Shown here piece after piece: positions 11,160 to 23,979 of a stretch of 64,000 nt of DNA (positions within the stretch are counted from its first letter, which is position 1; every line of letters starts with the position of its first letter). The stretch comes from Lycium barbarum. Taxonomy: Eukaryota; Streptophyta; Magnoliopsida; Solanales; Solanaceae. The DNA lies in the NCBI RefSeq assembly GCF_019175385.1, contig NC_083345.1, forward strand, positions 15,028,027 through 15,092,026, read 5' to 3'. Both the position numbers and the translations under genes were made by a program. The notes beneath the pieces are model-generated. The model worked only from the letters and a program-made list of their open reading frames with translations, was not told where the DNA came from and made no database searches.

Positions 11160-11320
11160 GGTTGGTGCTCGATATCTGCATTTGAGCCCAATTAATCCAG
11201 ATAATTCGCACTGTATTGCGCCTATTCGGGGGGAGCGCTTCCTCCAAAGATTTTTTCCATATCTATGTTCGAACCCCTAATCCCTAATTAAGAGAGGAGC
11301 AACTCCATCCGCTGCATAAG
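11160..11320 (-). mobile_element. tRNA-derived SINE
   Basis: The minus strand begins with a tRNA-like head: an A-box-like atgcagcggatgg followed about 30 bases later by a B-box-like ggggttcgaac. A non-tRNA body follows (gaggaagcgctcccccc). Box order and spacing fit a pol-III-driven SINE. The 3' boundary is uncertain. Confidence 0.55.
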
Positions 11321-11514
11321 TTAAATTATGTATTTGTCTTAAAAGTTCATTAACTATGTATAGATTATTTATTTAAAACTAAATAACTTCAGAAAATTAG
11401 GATACATAAGTTATAAATGTCAAATTCTGGCTCCACATTTGATTTGAAGTAAATAATTTCATCAAAATGGAAGTTAAAATATTAAAGGAGTGGAATGAAA
11501 ATTTTGCTTTCATA

Positions 11515-11562
11515 TAACTACCCACTTGTGGGACTACAATGGGTATATGGTTGTTGTTGTTG
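11515..11562 (+). mobile_element. TS-like SINE 3' end
   Basis: The sequence contains cacttgtgggactacaatgg followed by a TTG repeat (ggttgttgttgttgt). This is the typical 3' end of the Solanaceae TS SINE family. Only the 3' end is evident. Confidence 0.6.
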
Positions 11563-11900
11563 TACACTTATACTAACACAAATTATATTTCTTTAGTTAA
11601 AATATCTACTTTTATATCTTGAGTTTGGTCCCGGGCTTAGCACGGCCTCACATAACTAATATATATATATATTACTAAGTAAACACTCTAGCTTAGAGCT
11701 ACACTTAACTCTTATGTTTCTAACTTGTTGCGGATATATATTTAGTACATGTGGTTGAGCTGAATTTTCATTTGGTGGTCCTTACTGATTTTGGGCTCAG
11801 AATGAATCATCAGAACACTCATAAACCGTGTCAACTTTAGGAATCATGTGACTCTGAGATTCATAGATTTTCAAGTTACATTTTTCTAATAGCAAGAACA

Positions 11901-14229
11901 ATGCCTTTGTTCTTCAAGATTTTCCTTTTCTTGTTTTTCTTCTTTGTTAGTACAGCATCATCCCTTGATTACAACCACCCGTTGGATTCTCTCACTCTAT
12001 CTGAACTCAGTCAAGTGAAAACAATAGTCAAAAAGTCCTATGTTTCCCTCAATGTAACCTTTCATTATGTTGGCCTAAATGAACCCGAGAAACCATTAGT
12101 CCTTTCATGTCTATCAGCCAATCATCCCACCAAGACTCCACCCCGCCAAGCTATTGTTATTGCGCGAATTGATCAAAAAACACATGAAATCATCGTAGAC
12201 TTATCGAGTGATTCGATGTTATCAGATAAAATCTATGATGGACATGGTTACCCCATGCTTACCTTTCAAGAAGAGAAAGCTGCCGATAAGTTACCATTTG
12301 CTTATCCACCATTTATATCCTCCATAAAGAAGAGAAGGCTAAAGCTAAAAGAAGTGGAGTGCCAAAGCCTCCCTGTTGGATGGTATGGAGAGAAAATGAA
12401 GAGTAACAGAATGGTTAAACTCATGTGCCATTACTTAGATGGCACTGTTAATCTTTGGATGAGACCTATTGAGGGGATTACAATAATTGTTGTTCTTGAT
12501 CAAATGAAAATCGCGAGGTACGTTGATCGTTTGATGGTTCCGGTCCCTAAAGCTAATGGGACAGATTACATGGAACCAAAGCAGAAGCCTCATTCCAAAT
12601 TGCAACTAGATGGCATAAAAATAGTACGGCCTGATGGACCAAGTTTTACTCTAGATGGAAACACAGTGAGGTAAAAGAACAAGAAGTTTAGTAGCTTTCG
12701 ATAAACCAAAGTATAGTTAATTGTTGAATGACATGTTTTTTCCTGAATTTAGGTGGGCTGACTGGAAGTTCCATGTAGCTTATGATATGAGAGCAGGAAT
12801 AGTCATATCACTAGCATCAATCTTTGATGTTGACAAGGGAGAATTTAGGAGTGTTTTGTACAGAGGATTTATGTCAGAAACTTTTGTACCATACATGGAT
12901 CTGACTGAAGAATGGTATTATAGGACATATTTCGATGCAGGTGAATATGGATTTGGTCTTTGTGCTGTAGAGCTTCAACCATCAAAGGATTGCCCAGAAA
13001 ATGCAAAGTTTATTGATGGCTACTTCATCTATCAAGATGGTACTCCAGGAAAAATGCCTAATGTAATTTGTATATTCGAACGTTATGCTGGAGATATCAT
13101 GTGGCGCCATACAGAGCTTGCGATTCCCGGAAAAGTGGTAAGTTAATATAGTAGAGTATATAATGTGCTTGCTTAAAATGCTTTTGGGATTCCTTTTTAT
13201 TTTATTTCAAAATTTTGAGTTGCAGATAAGAAAGGTTAGACCAGAAGTCAGCCTGGTGGTGAGAATGGTGTCAACTGTAGGGAACTATGATTACATTACT
13301 GACTATGAATTCAAGCAAAGTGGAAGCATCAAAGTCAATGTAAGTGGACCAAGATCAAGAGTTGGAGTAACCGAAGCAACAATATTGACTTTTTTTTGTA
13401 GAAATAATGAATAAGTACATCAAAATTCATTGTCACAGGTTGGCTTAACTGGTCTACTTGAAGCAAGGGGATCGATATACACTCACAACGACCAGATAAA
13501 GGAAGAAGCCTACGGTACTCTAATAGCAGAAAACACTTTAGGCGCATATCATGATCATTTCTTTACCTTTCACCTTGATTTAGACGTGGACGGTCATGAA
13601 AATTCCTTTGTAAAAAATAACTTAAAAACTAGGCGCATGATGAACAAAAGTTTACCAAGAAAGAGTTATTGGACAGTTGTTAGTGAAACAGCTAAAACGG
13701 AATCGGATGCAAGGATTCAGCTAGGTTCAGGAGCCCTTGAAATGGCAGTAGTGAACCCCAACAAGGAGACTAAGGTTGGGAATAAAATAGGCTACTCTCT
13801 GATCCCAGGATCTGCAACGGGTCCCTTGTTAAGTGACGATGATTACCCACAAATCCGCGCAGGTTTTACAAAGTACAATGTGTGGGTGACACCTTATAAC
13901 AAGTCTGAGAAATGGGCTGGAGGATTATATACTGATCAAAGCCAAGGGGATGATACATTAGCCATGTGGAGCCTCAGGTAATGCAATAGATTATACTTCT
14001 GAAGTGCAGCATTTTTTTTGGGTGAATGGATCAGATTGATTAAAGAAGTTACAATTTTCTCTTATGATGCAGGGATAGGGAAATTGAGAACAATGATATT
14101 GTACTATGGTACACATTGGGTGTTCATCATGTACCTAAGCAAGAAGATTTTCCAGTTATGCCAACATTAAGCACTGGATTTGAGCTCAGGCCTGCTAATT
14201 TCTTTAAGCGTAATCCTGTTCTTTATTAA
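11901..14229 (+). CDS. Copper amine oxidase, intact (CuAO-1, 654 aa)
   Basis: Exons are 11901-12670, 12753-13137, 13226-13339, 13439-13977 and 14073-14229. All introns are GT-AG and the frame stays open throughout. The protein oxidises primary amines (probably putrescine-type di/polyamines) to aldehyde, ammonia and hydrogen peroxide with Cu(II) and topaquinone. A hydrophobic signal peptide (about residues 1-21) points to the apoplast. Two N-terminal domains come first, then the catalytic domain: catalytic-base Asp318 (in YFDAGEYG), topaquinone precursor Tyr406 (in GNYDY), copper ligands His461 and His463 (HDH) and His622 (in HHVPKQED). Length is slightly below the usual 670-760 aa. The gene is nearly identical to the pseudogene CuAO-2 and sits in a segmental duplication. 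The ATG chosen is the only one giving a signal peptide. Confidence 0.9.
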
Positions 14230-14328
14230 GTCTCCTAAAGTCAAGTAGACAAATCTGTATCATGTGGATAATGTCATCCTTTATGAAAAAAAATTCTGCT
14301 ATTATTGTTGTTAAAGAAAATCAGTTTG

Positions 14329-14543
14329 TGCCAAAAAGATTGTCTTAGTTTGACTTGGCACGGAGTTTAAGAAATAAAGGAAGACTTTTGAAACGTGTGG
14401 TCTAAAACAAGTCTTAGATATTCATATGGCTGTAAATTATCTCATAAAGTTAAATTGTTTCTAAATATAGAAATGTGTCAATCTGTTTGGCACAAACTAA
14501 TAAGGAAAGTAAGACAATCTTTTTGGGACGGAGAGAGTATGTA
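14329..14543. mobile_element. Stowaway-like MITE, degenerate ends
   Basis: The interior is almost the same as the clear Stowaway at 58660-58876 (aagattgtcttagtttgac near the left end, ctttttgggacggag at the right). It lies 100 bp after the CuAO-1 stop and is absent from the duplicate behind CuAO-2, so it arrived after the duplication or replaced sequence there. Confidence 0.65.
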
Positions 14544-14685
14544 ATAGAAGAAGAAAATAATCAGAGAAAGTAATAATCATCAAAGCACTGTTAATTAATT
14601 CAATTTATTCGATAAAAATACAATAATCTTCGGTTTTGCATTTATTCAATCTGATCAAGTACTTATACAAGACAATATCACAACA

Positions 14686-14845
14686 TCATTGTTCCAGCAG
14701 TGGGTTTCTTTCAAAGAAATTTGCTGGCCGGAGCTCAAAAGCATCATAGATAGTTGGCATTATAGGATAATCTTCTTGGCAAGGAATATGATGGAATCCA
14801 AGTGTGTACCAAAGCACAATATCCTTGTTCTCAATTAATCTATTC
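14686..14845 (-). pseudogene. Orphan last exon of a CuAO-3-like gene
   Basis: The minus strand has an acceptor AG at 14846-14847 and then 160 bp encoding a CuAO C-terminus ([20 protein letters not shown], then [11 protein letters not shown]) and a stop. It is the same length as exon 5 of CuAO-3 (24457-24616) and nearly identical. No upstream exons exist here; AT-rich DNA follows. It is a passenger of the segmental duplication and cannot be expressed as an enzyme alone. Confidence 0.88.
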
Positions 14846-15070
14846 CTGAAAATTACTACGCAAGATCAATCCGTATAATTAAACTGATCAACCACAAGTA
14901 CTAAAAGCATTCATCAAATCTGAAACTAGTAAATGAATTGAATTGATATATACGGACAGTGTATAAAATTTCATACTATTAGTTTACTTTAACATGTTGT
15001 AGTAAGTAATTTGTCTTATTTTTTCAGGTTACTAGGTACATGTAGTTATCTTTAGGTGACTTCATAGTGT

Positions 15071-16329
15071 AAAAGTTTTTTTTTTTTTTTGTACTGTCAC
15101 TATATCTCCGATGGTTGAAATTCGACTTTTCATATGTTAAATTAATTTCATTTGTTTTTTGAATTAAACTTGCTTATTTTTTACCAAAAAATATTACAAT
15201 ATTTAATTAATGTCAAAATATTTTACTGTGAAAAAATATTGTTGTATGATGAAATCAATAAAGTTAACTTATAAATAAATATAAATAATTAAGACCATTG
15301 ATATTACAAGATATTTTGTAGATGTTTTCTCAAATTAACAACACGAAAAAAATATTGAAAAATCCATAAAATTAAATTGTTCTTACTTTAAGCTTTCATT
15401 TTCCTTCCAAAAGATGCATGTTAAAAATAACATCTTTTTCTTTTTCTTAATTTAATAATCATTTTATGAATTTCACATTGTAATAACTTTTTCATGTTGA
15501 ATTTAACTATTTTGTATTTGCTCACACGGTATTTTGCAAAATAGTTTAATATTAAAAAGGTAAAAAATATACTCCACTTTTTGCAATTTTTTAGTATTAT
15601 TGCTATTTGGTTTCTTTAACTATAGTGTTTTTATAACTATAATATTTTATAGTTCCTCTTTCAATATAGTAATTTATTAGATAAGTTTTATTATGAAAGC
15701 GTGTGCACGTAAAATTTGCATAACTAACTAACGTACTTTGGACTATAATTTACAATTTCGATTCATTTTTAAGTATATTTAACAATAATAGTGTATTTGT
15801 ATTTATTCTTTTGATTTGAAAACTAATCTTACCTTAAGTGAAATCTTTGTTAATTACTTATTTTTGCCAGCATGTACGACACAAAAATACAGGAGAAAAT
15901 ATATATTTTTTTATCTATAACCGGATGAAGAAATTTTTAAATAGCAAATGATAATTGGTAATTAACATCAACAAATAATAATTAGTATTATAAAAATAAT
16001 ATTTTAATTCAATAATTAAGCCTATATTATAGAATTTGATTGACATGATAATTATATTCTTTAAATGTCTATAATAAATTCTTAAGGAAATATCTAATTT
16101 TAAACAAATTTAATATATTTCTCATAAAAGGCTCAAATATGTATAAACATGTGTTGTGGGAACCAGTAATCTTTTTCATGACATCATCATCTTTAGTGGC
16201 ATAAAAAAAGTCCTTAAGGTTCTCAAATTTTGTAAAATTTCACAAAGTAATAAAAACTTTAATTAGAGGTAAAAAGAGAAAAAAAATCCATGTGAAGGCT
16301 ACAAAAAATTGATATTCTCCCTTTTTTTT
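15071..16329. other. AT-rich intergenic stretch, no gene seen
   Basis: Very AT-rich with long runs of A or T and no sustained reading frame. No terminal inverted repeats were recognised. Confidence 0.5.
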
Positions 16330-17429
16330 CTTCTACTATTAATAAGTGAAGCTTTTCGTCGTCCATATGCTATTTCCGTAAATAATAGCAAAAATGAGGG
16401 CAAAGTTTCTTTCTAACCTTCCTACATCTCCACGTGTTACTTTGTGGACAAACCCACCTAAACTCCGGCTTATTTTTTTTGTGGAAAAAAGAAACTCTCT
16501 TTCTTTACTTCTTCTTGCGCCTTTCGCTTGCTCTAGTAAGTTCTTCTCTTCTTATTCCTTTTTGCTCACTGTTTTCTTCTTGTTTCTTTTTATTTGTGTT
16601 ATTTACCTGTGGTGTTCTTTTTGGGTTTCATCGATGGCTTTTCAGTTTTTCGCTATAAAGAATTAGTGAAATGGATAGCTTCTTTGTGTTTACTCTGCTA
16701 TTTCAATTTCTTCACTACAGAGGAACACCGAATGAGCCTAAACATTACAAATCGTCATGTGTGGCGGACACCCATTTCCATTTCTTGTGAATTCAGCTCA
16801 TACAAAGCATCAAGGGGAAATTGAAATTACTTATTTATTTATTTATTCATTTTGGTTAGTAAACTGTAAACCCATGAATAGACACCAATAGTGCTTAGCT
16901 TTTCTATTCTTTACATCCTTTTTTTTGGCTGGATTTTATTACATGCATCTTAGTATCTGCACCTGCTATAGACATGCATGCTCAGATATATATATATCTA
17001 GGGGCTTGGTCCGAGTATATTCTTGTGACTTTGTGAGCTAAGCTAACATTTTGAGGGTGAATTTTTGTGATGGCCTTGTTTGTAACAAATGTTGAGCATA
17101 GTCCTGATAGTAAGAGAAAAAATTTCTTTACCAATCAACCTAAATGATTGTTTTGTGCTACATTACTAAGTTATGGTTTCTTTGAATGGTGCAGAAGAGG
17201 ACAACTTGAATTATAGAGAATGGGAAATGAAATTATTGAACTGGTAATTCTATCGGCCATAATGAATTATTCAATTATAGGGAAGTACAACAATGACTAA
17301 AGAATTATGTTGCTGAAAGCTGCATTAGGAGTTCACAACCTCGAATTTTGAAGATGGTTTCCAGAAAAGACCAATATGGTGATGAATTGCAGACAGGTAT
17401 ATATACTCATTCTATATCTTAGTAAATTG

Positions 17430-17492
17430 TAGGGGTAAGGTCTGCGTACACTTTACCCTCCCCGGACCCCAGTGTACGTCGGTTGGTTGGTT
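17430..17492 (+). mobile_element. TS-like SINE fragment
   Basis: The sequence taggggtaaggtctgcgtac followed by a ccctccccggaccccagtgt block matches the 3' half of Solanaceae TS SINEs. The tail is degenerate (ggttggttgg). Confidence 0.65.
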
Positions 17493-19286
17493 ATATCTTA
17501 GTAAATTGATTTCTCAATCTGCTGACCTGCTTCATTATTTCTAATTAGACCGTACAAGAATATATCATCTCAAATTAAATATGGTAGTATTGTGATCCCT
17601 TCACCGCTTTCCCTATTGAAACATAAAGTATGATTATCTAGAGAAAAAGTTTAATGGACATGTATATTGTGAATGTTGATTGGGGAGGAATAGAAGGATT
17701 TCCAGGGAGAAGACATGGCGTTTAGTTGACTCAAGCAATACATTCATACAACAGGGATAAATATCTTGCGACAGCTGCTTGCTTATGTTTACAACTTTAC
17801 TGTATGTCTTATTTTTCTTATATCATGGTATAAACTAGCCAAATGAAAGTATAAGTTAAAGGGATTACTTTATAATATAAAACATATGAAGTTTGGTTTT
17901 TGGATGGACATAAGCTAGAGTTTACCATTAGTATAACAGTACTACGAGGTAAGTGAAAAAAGCAATCAATACAAAATCAATTTCATCGGCTAAGTATAAT
18001 ATTTTGGAGCACTGAACACATTTCCTAAGATCATTGATTTTTGAGACTTAAGTCGAGATAAATAAACTTTTAGGTATTTTGTTCCATGTGTGGCCGATGA
18101 TGTTTTGCCTTTGTTCTTCTCCATTAATTCTTGAGATTGGAAGTGTTTCACAATATAAATCTATATTTACTGTTAGATTATTGTATTTTGATATCCACCA
18201 GGTGTGTATAACTGTATGCCTCACTTTATAAGGTATATGTAAATTTTGATATAAGACATCTATTCCTGGGGTTTGAACTAAGGTATGTGTGATATATATA
18301 TTTAAATTTAATTTAAACTATTAATAAGTGAAAGAATGGTGGTACGACGAAGGGCAATCTTATAATACTATTGTTGCTGAAAGTCATTTGGGTATTGCCT
18401 TTTTACTTCAACTTTCTCCACCCACTGATTATTTTAAACACGTGTTGTCTTTTTACTATTACTGTTCAGATTGCAGCCAATTCATTTTGTTCTCCTTCAG
18501 TTCATTGCTCTCTCATTCTATGCCTAATTTTTTCTTCTAAGTTCATCTGCAGTTTTAATTTGCTATTCTTGGTTGCTTTGAATTTTTTGCACAGTGGCTG
18601 TGAGCTCTTTTTCTTCTACTTCTCTCTATGTTGTTTACATTTGTTCCTTTGTTAATGGTTCTTTGCACAAGAAACCATTGCAAAACTTTAAGCACTTGCA
18701 TCCAACAAAATTATTTACAAAGTGTTTTCAAATTTGAGCTTTTCTTCTTCTTTTTATTTTTCCTGCATAATTCTTCTCTTCTTTCACCCCTCTGATCCAC
18801 CTGGGGCTTCAAGTTTAAGCAAGTGGAGATCAAGTTTAATTTCTCTGGCTTGTTATATTCTCTTTTCTTCTTTCGGTGCTCATTATTCCATTGACACTTT
18901 ATTTAACACCTTCCGATTTTATGACTGGTATTATCTAAAGTCTTTAGAAGTAAAATGAAGATGGTGAGAGAGTAAGGTAGTAGCACAACAGATACATCAT
19001 ATGATGTTGTACTTGCAACAAAATGTTATTTGATGAAGCAAACAATCGCTAATATACAGTAATTGGTTATCTGGTTATCACATTACAAATAATATTCATA
19101 TTTTACCTTACAAATCAAAATATGCAAAACTGCTGACTGTAGATGTAAATATATATTATATATACATGGGAAATGGTCAAGGGGAAGTTGAGTGCATTAT
19201 GTAATGTATTCCTTTGCTGGTATATTCCAGCTTCTTTTCCTTCATTTCATCAAATAACAGATTACCGACAGTTCAGCAACCGAGGA

Positions 19287-19471
19287 TGGTTCTTTTATGG
19301 AGTATCATGTGGAAAAAAATACCATCAGCAGAACCAAGAGATCAAGGCAAAAAAAGAAGAATTTCTCCAATGAAAAAGATTGGGGATTCCAATGATTCTT
19401 CATGTTTCCCGATGGAGTTCAAACTGAAGACAGATGAAAAGTTGAATATGAAGGTTCGAGAACAGATATAG
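19287..19471 (+). other. Exon-like scrap inside the Helitron
   Basis: An open stretch encodes basic, lysine-rich sequence (for example KKRRISPMKKIGDSNDS) and ends at a stop at 19471. Its composition is more protein-like than its surroundings, but I recognise no family and see no continuous gene. It may be a captured exon piece. Confidence 0.25.
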
Positions 19472-20230
19472 ATACAGTTCATTTAATTTAATAACTTAGT
19501 GGCCACTATATTAGTTTGAAGAATTTTCCGTCTGAATAGTTTTCTGACGGTTCTGAAGTGGATAATACAACATGCGTATTAATATTTCACATGTGCTGAT
19601 TCTGTTTAACAACAGTATCCAGACTTCCTGTTTAAAATCAGCTTCAGAGTGCAAGGAAGAAGATTGGGAGAAGGATAATATCAAGGACAATGACTATGTT
19701 AAATAAGGTACTTGAACAACTTCATTTATAATATGCCTCTCCCTTCACCATTCTGTATCTATGTAATGTAATCATTGGTTATGCTTTTAGGCGGTAATAT
19801 CAAGTTCGGCAACATTCTTTTGCATATCTTCTATGACCTTGTATGATAGACTAAAGTGATATTAATCTTGAGTAAAGAATCATAGGCGTTATGACTTGGA
19901 GTACTTGATGAAAAAAAATTAACTGAGAACTCTACACCACTTTTATGTCTATCTGTATCTATGAGTTCTTTGCTTCGTAGCCCCCTTTCCATACCCATTT
20001 AGACTTCTCTATTTATGTTAAATCTCATATTTCATATAAACATTTGTCCTGCTTTGGTCTTCTAAAGTTGTGGAGGCACACAATGAGGTAAATTTAGAGC
20101 TATCAATGGTTACTCTTGAAGGTTGAAGTAATTCATAGTTGTAGTTGCAAGCAGTTTTATGAGTTTTTATCTAGCTATATATATATCCTGCCCCCTAAGG
20201 AAGCGGAGCGTTGAGTCTAGGCATACTAAA

Positions 20231-20330
20231 ACTCTATGTTGCCCGGACTCTTTAGAAATATTGACGGGTGCGTGTCATACACTCCAAAATTAGTGCATTT
20301 TTGGAGTATCCGACACGGGTGCGGCAACGA
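20231..20330. mobile_element. Solanaceae-type MITE arm
   Basis: The sequence actctatgttgcccggactc and the inner inverted block (tgcatttttggagtatccga against its inverse upstream) match a very common Solanaceae MITE. The far terminal repeat is missing, so this is a partial copy. Confidence 0.6.
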
Positions 20331-21336
20331 AAGTGCGCGGTGCTTAGCTGAAACTACATCTGGAACACCAAGAGGATCAGCAAACTTGGAACGAAGAGTG
20401 GATATGCATCTTTTTGAACTTTCAAATTTGCACATTCACTTGGCATCTTTAGAATGTCAAAGGAATTCCAGAGTGTAGGGTATCTGTGTGAAATTTCATT
20501 TTCAAACCTCATATGTATCGATTCTCTTACTCTATTTGCCTACTACTACAATGGAAGAGGAGATTTTACTCCCTTATTTGTCACTGTGTTTTGGCTATTG
20601 CACTTTCTGAAGAAAAAGGATGAGGTACCGAAGGGAGAGTGACTGATTGGACTACTTGATTGGGAAAAGAGTTAGACTTACTTTCCTGCTTTAATTTGTA
20701 GGGTGAATACTCAGGAATTTTTTGTTTCACACAAATCTAGAGTGATACTTGTTCTTGGTATAAAAAAATTGAAGGATTGAAAAATATTAAGGAAGACAGT
20801 ATTTGGAGTAGATGGGAATAAGAACCTCTTACTTTTACTGGTTTGAGCGATTTTGCATATTCGGCATCAATAGTTGATAAAAGTGCACTGAAATTCTAAA
20901 GTTTAGAAATTGACTGAAGAGTGCGGTGTCTTTGTTGTTTCTTGCTTTAGAAAGTAAATAGGGGTGCTGCAATTTTGCGTTGTTGAGACATCTCAATGTA
21001 TGTGTGCCTTCTCTCTCTTTTTTGGGGGGCTGGTTCCCTTTCGCGAGTAATGATTTTTGACTAAACAGGCTGACATTTCAACAGTAGCTTTCAAATTTAC
21101 GCAATATTATAATATAAGGACAGTCAATTTTGTTTCTCCACAATCGTTGAATTATTGTTGTTTCTCCATAATTTTCTAACTCTTTCTACTTCTGATTTGT
21201 TTCTTGTATCTCCATAAAACTATTCTACAATACAATCTCAAAAGAACAGAGGAATTTATTATTGATGCTTTTGGTTAGAAAAGAGACTCATTTTATATTA
21301 AGATTACTCTAGATTTGATGAATTGTTGCTCTATGC

Positions 21337-21460
21337 AGGTCTATAATGACGATGGAGACCTTTTGCTTACTGGATTCTCTGATTTGGCTGATCCACTTGG
21401 AAATCATCTAGCTGTTTTTAGTGATCTTGTAATTGCACAAATAATGCACACAGCTATACC
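21337..21460 (+). other. Exon-like scrap at the Helitron 3' end
   Basis: After a possible acceptor (ctctatgcag) the frame reads VYNDDGDLLLTGFSDLADPL and continues about 20 residues in protein-like fashion before running into the Helitron hairpin. I do not recognise it. It is probably a captured exon fragment. Confidence 0.35.
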
Positions 21461-21660
21461 GGGCAGACGCCCGTGCTATGCACGGGCACGGGCCATCTAG
21501 TAATAATATATAGTAGTAATGTGGTTGAGCTGAATTTTCATTTGGTGGTCCTTACTGATTTTGGGCTCAGAAAGAATCATCAGAACACTCATAAACCATG
21601 TCAACTTTAGGAATCATGTGACTGAGATTCATAGATTTTCAAGTTACCTTTTTCTAATAG

Positions 21661-23979
21661 CCTTTTTTCTTCAAGATTTCCCTTTTCTTGTTTTTCTTCT
21701 TTGTTAGTACATCATCATCCCTTGATTACAACCACCCATTGGACTCTCTCACCCTATCTGAACTGACTCAAGTGAAAACCATAGTCAGAAAGTCCTATAT
21801 TTTCGTCAATGTAACATTCCATTATGTTGGCCTAAATGAACCAGAGAAACCATTAGTCCTTTCATGGCTATCAGCCACTCATCCCACCAAGACTCGACCT
21901 CGCCAAGCTATTGTTATCGCGCGAATTGATCAAAAAACACATGAAATCATCGTAGACTTATCGAGTGATTCAATTTTAACAGATAAAATCTATGATGGAC
22001 ATGGCCCCATGCTTACCTTTCAAGAAGAGAAAGCTGCCGATAAGTTACCATTTGCTTATCCACCATTTATATCCTCCATAAAGAAGAGAAGGCTAAAGCT
22101 AAAAGAAGTGGCGTGTCAAAGCCTCGCTGTTGGATGGTATGGAGAGAAAATGAAGAGTAACAGAATGGTTAAACTCATGTGCCATTACTTAGATGGCACT
22201 GTTAATCTTTGGATGAGACCTATTGAGGGGATTACAATAATTGTTGTTGTTGATCAAATGAAAATCGTGAGGTACGTTGATCGTTTGATGGTTTCGGTCC
22301 CTAAAGCTAATGGGACAGATTACATGGAACCAAAGCAGAAGCCTCATTCCAAATTGCAACTAGATGGCATAAAAATAGTACAGCCTGATGGACCCAGTTT
22401 TACTCTAGATGGAAACACAGTGAGGTAATAGAAAAAGAAGTTCAATAGCTTTTGATATATCAAAATATAGTTCATTGTTCAAGAATGACATGTTTTTCCT
22501 GAATTTAGGTGGGCTGACTGGAAGTTCCATGTAGCTTATGATATGAGAGCAGGAATGGTCATATCACTAGCATCAATCTTTGATGTTGACAAGGGAGAAT
22601 TTAGGAGTGTCTTGTATAGAGGATTTATGTCAGAAACATTTGTGCCATACATGGATCTGACTGAAGAATGGTACTATAGGACATATTTCGATGCAGGTGA
22701 ATATGGATTTGGTCTTTGTGCTGTAGAGCCTCAAGCATAAAAGGATTGCCCAGAAAATGCAAAGTTTATAGATGGCTACTTCATCTATCAAGATGGTACT
22801 CCAGGAAAAATGCCTATTGTAATTTGTATATTCAAACATTATGCTGGAGATATCATGTGGCGCCATACAGAGCTTGCTATTCCCGGAAAAGTGGTAAGTT
22901 AATAAGTAGAGTATATAATGTTCTTGCTTAAAATGCTTTTGGGATTCCTTTTATTTTATTTCAAAATTTTGAGTTGCAGATAAGAAAGGTTAGACCAGAA
23001 GTGAGCCTGGTGGTGAGAATGGTGTCAACTGTAGGGAACTATGATTACATTACTGACTATGAATTCCAGCAAAGTGGAAGCATCAAAGTCAATGTAAGTG
23101 GACCAAGATCAAGAGTTGGAGTAATCGAAGCAGCAATGTTGACTTTTTTTTGTAGAAATAATGAATAAGTACACCAAAATTCATTGTCACAGGTTGGCTT
23201 AACTGGTCTACTTGAAGCAAGGGGATCGATATACACTCACAACGACCAGATAAAGGAAGAAGCCTACGGTACTCTAATAGCAGAAAACACTTCAGGCGCA
23301 TATCATGATCATTTTTTTTTTACCTTTCACCTTGATTTAGATGTGGACGGTCATGAAAATTCCTTTGTAAAAAATAACTTAAAAACTAGGCGCATGATCA
23401 ACAAAAGTTCACCAAGAAAGAGTTATTGGACAGTTGTTAGTGAAACAGCTAAAACGGAGTCGGATGCAAGGATTCAGCTAGGCTCAGGAGCCCTTGAAAT
23501 GGTAGTCGTGAACCCCAACAAGAAGACTAAGGTTGGGAATAAAATAGCCTACTCTCTGATCCCAGGATCTGCAACGGGTCCCTTGTTAAGTGACGATGAT
23601 TACCCACAAATCCATGCAGGTTTTACAAAGTACAATGTGTGGGTGACACCTTATAACAAGTCTGAGAAATGGGCAGGAGTATTATATACTGATCAAAGCC
23701 AAGGGGATGATACATTAGCCATGTGGAGCCTCAGGTAATGGAATAGATTATACTTCCGACATTTTCTTTTTGGGGTAAATGGATCAGATTGATTAAAGAA
23801 GTTACAATTTTCTTTTATGATGCAGGGATATGGAAATTGAGAACAAGGATATTGTATTATGGTACACATTGGGTGTTCATCATGTACCTAAGCAGGAAGA
23901 TTTTCCAGTTATGCCAACATTAAGCACTGGATTTGAGCTCAGGCCTGCTAATTTCTTTCAACATAATCCAGTTCTTTAG
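21661..23979 (+). pseudogene. Copper amine oxidase pseudogene (CuAO-2)
   Basis: Exon-equivalents are 21661-22424, 22509-22893, 22980-23093, 23193-23734 and 23826-23979, all with intact splice sites. Two lesions are visible. About 15 bp covering the start ATG are deleted, so the frame opens without a Met; the next in-frame ATG lies beyond residue 100. A nonsense change (TCA to TAA, 22738-22740) cuts the catalytic domain in exon 2. Length differences (one Tyr codon lost in exon 1, one Phe codon gained in exon 4, the final Tyr codon missing) keep frame. Topaquinone motif NYDY and HDH copper ligands remain in the reading frame. It would be transcribed, if at all, into a truncated product. The decay is recent, since the rest is nearly identical to CuAO-1. 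Confidence 0.9.

Larger units (their letters stand above)
11750..15070. repeat. Segmental duplication, copy A (holds CuAO-1)
   Basis: It starts at gtggttgagctgaattttc and can be followed base by base, with small differences and one replaced block (about 14300-14560), against 21520-24840. It covers the CuAO-1 promoter-proximal DNA, the whole gene, the spacer, and the last exon and most of the last intron of a minus-strand CuAO. The 3' edge fades near 15070, just before the position where the partner copy enters CuAO-3 exon 4. Confidence 0.85.
16330..21500 (+). mobile_element. Helitron-like element with gene-like pieces
   Basis: The 3' end is a textbook Helitron terminus: an 8-bp stem (GCCCGTGC and GCACGGGC, 21469-21487, loop TAT), 13 further bases, and CTAG followed by T. 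The proposed 5' end, near 16330, reads TCTACTATTAATAAGTG, like other plant Helitron starts. It is preceded by T rather than the usual A, so this end is uncertain. A similar actattaataagtgaaag at 18316 may be a second, nested start. No RepHel helicase is present, so it would be non-autonomous. Inside are exon-like scraps (16394-16560, 19290-19470, 21337-21460), a SINE fragment and a MITE arm, consistent with captured host DNA. Confidence 0.6.

Noticed and set aside
13335..13547. Minus-strand frame of 70 codons, also found at 23089-23301
   Set aside because: Antisense shadow of CuAO exon 4. It is present in both copies only because the gene is duplicated.
16394..16824. Overlapping 74-90 codon frames starting with a Met and a hydrophobic run
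   Set aside because: T-rich sequence read as Phe/Leu, two or three overlapping frames, no family recognised, inside a Helitron-like element.
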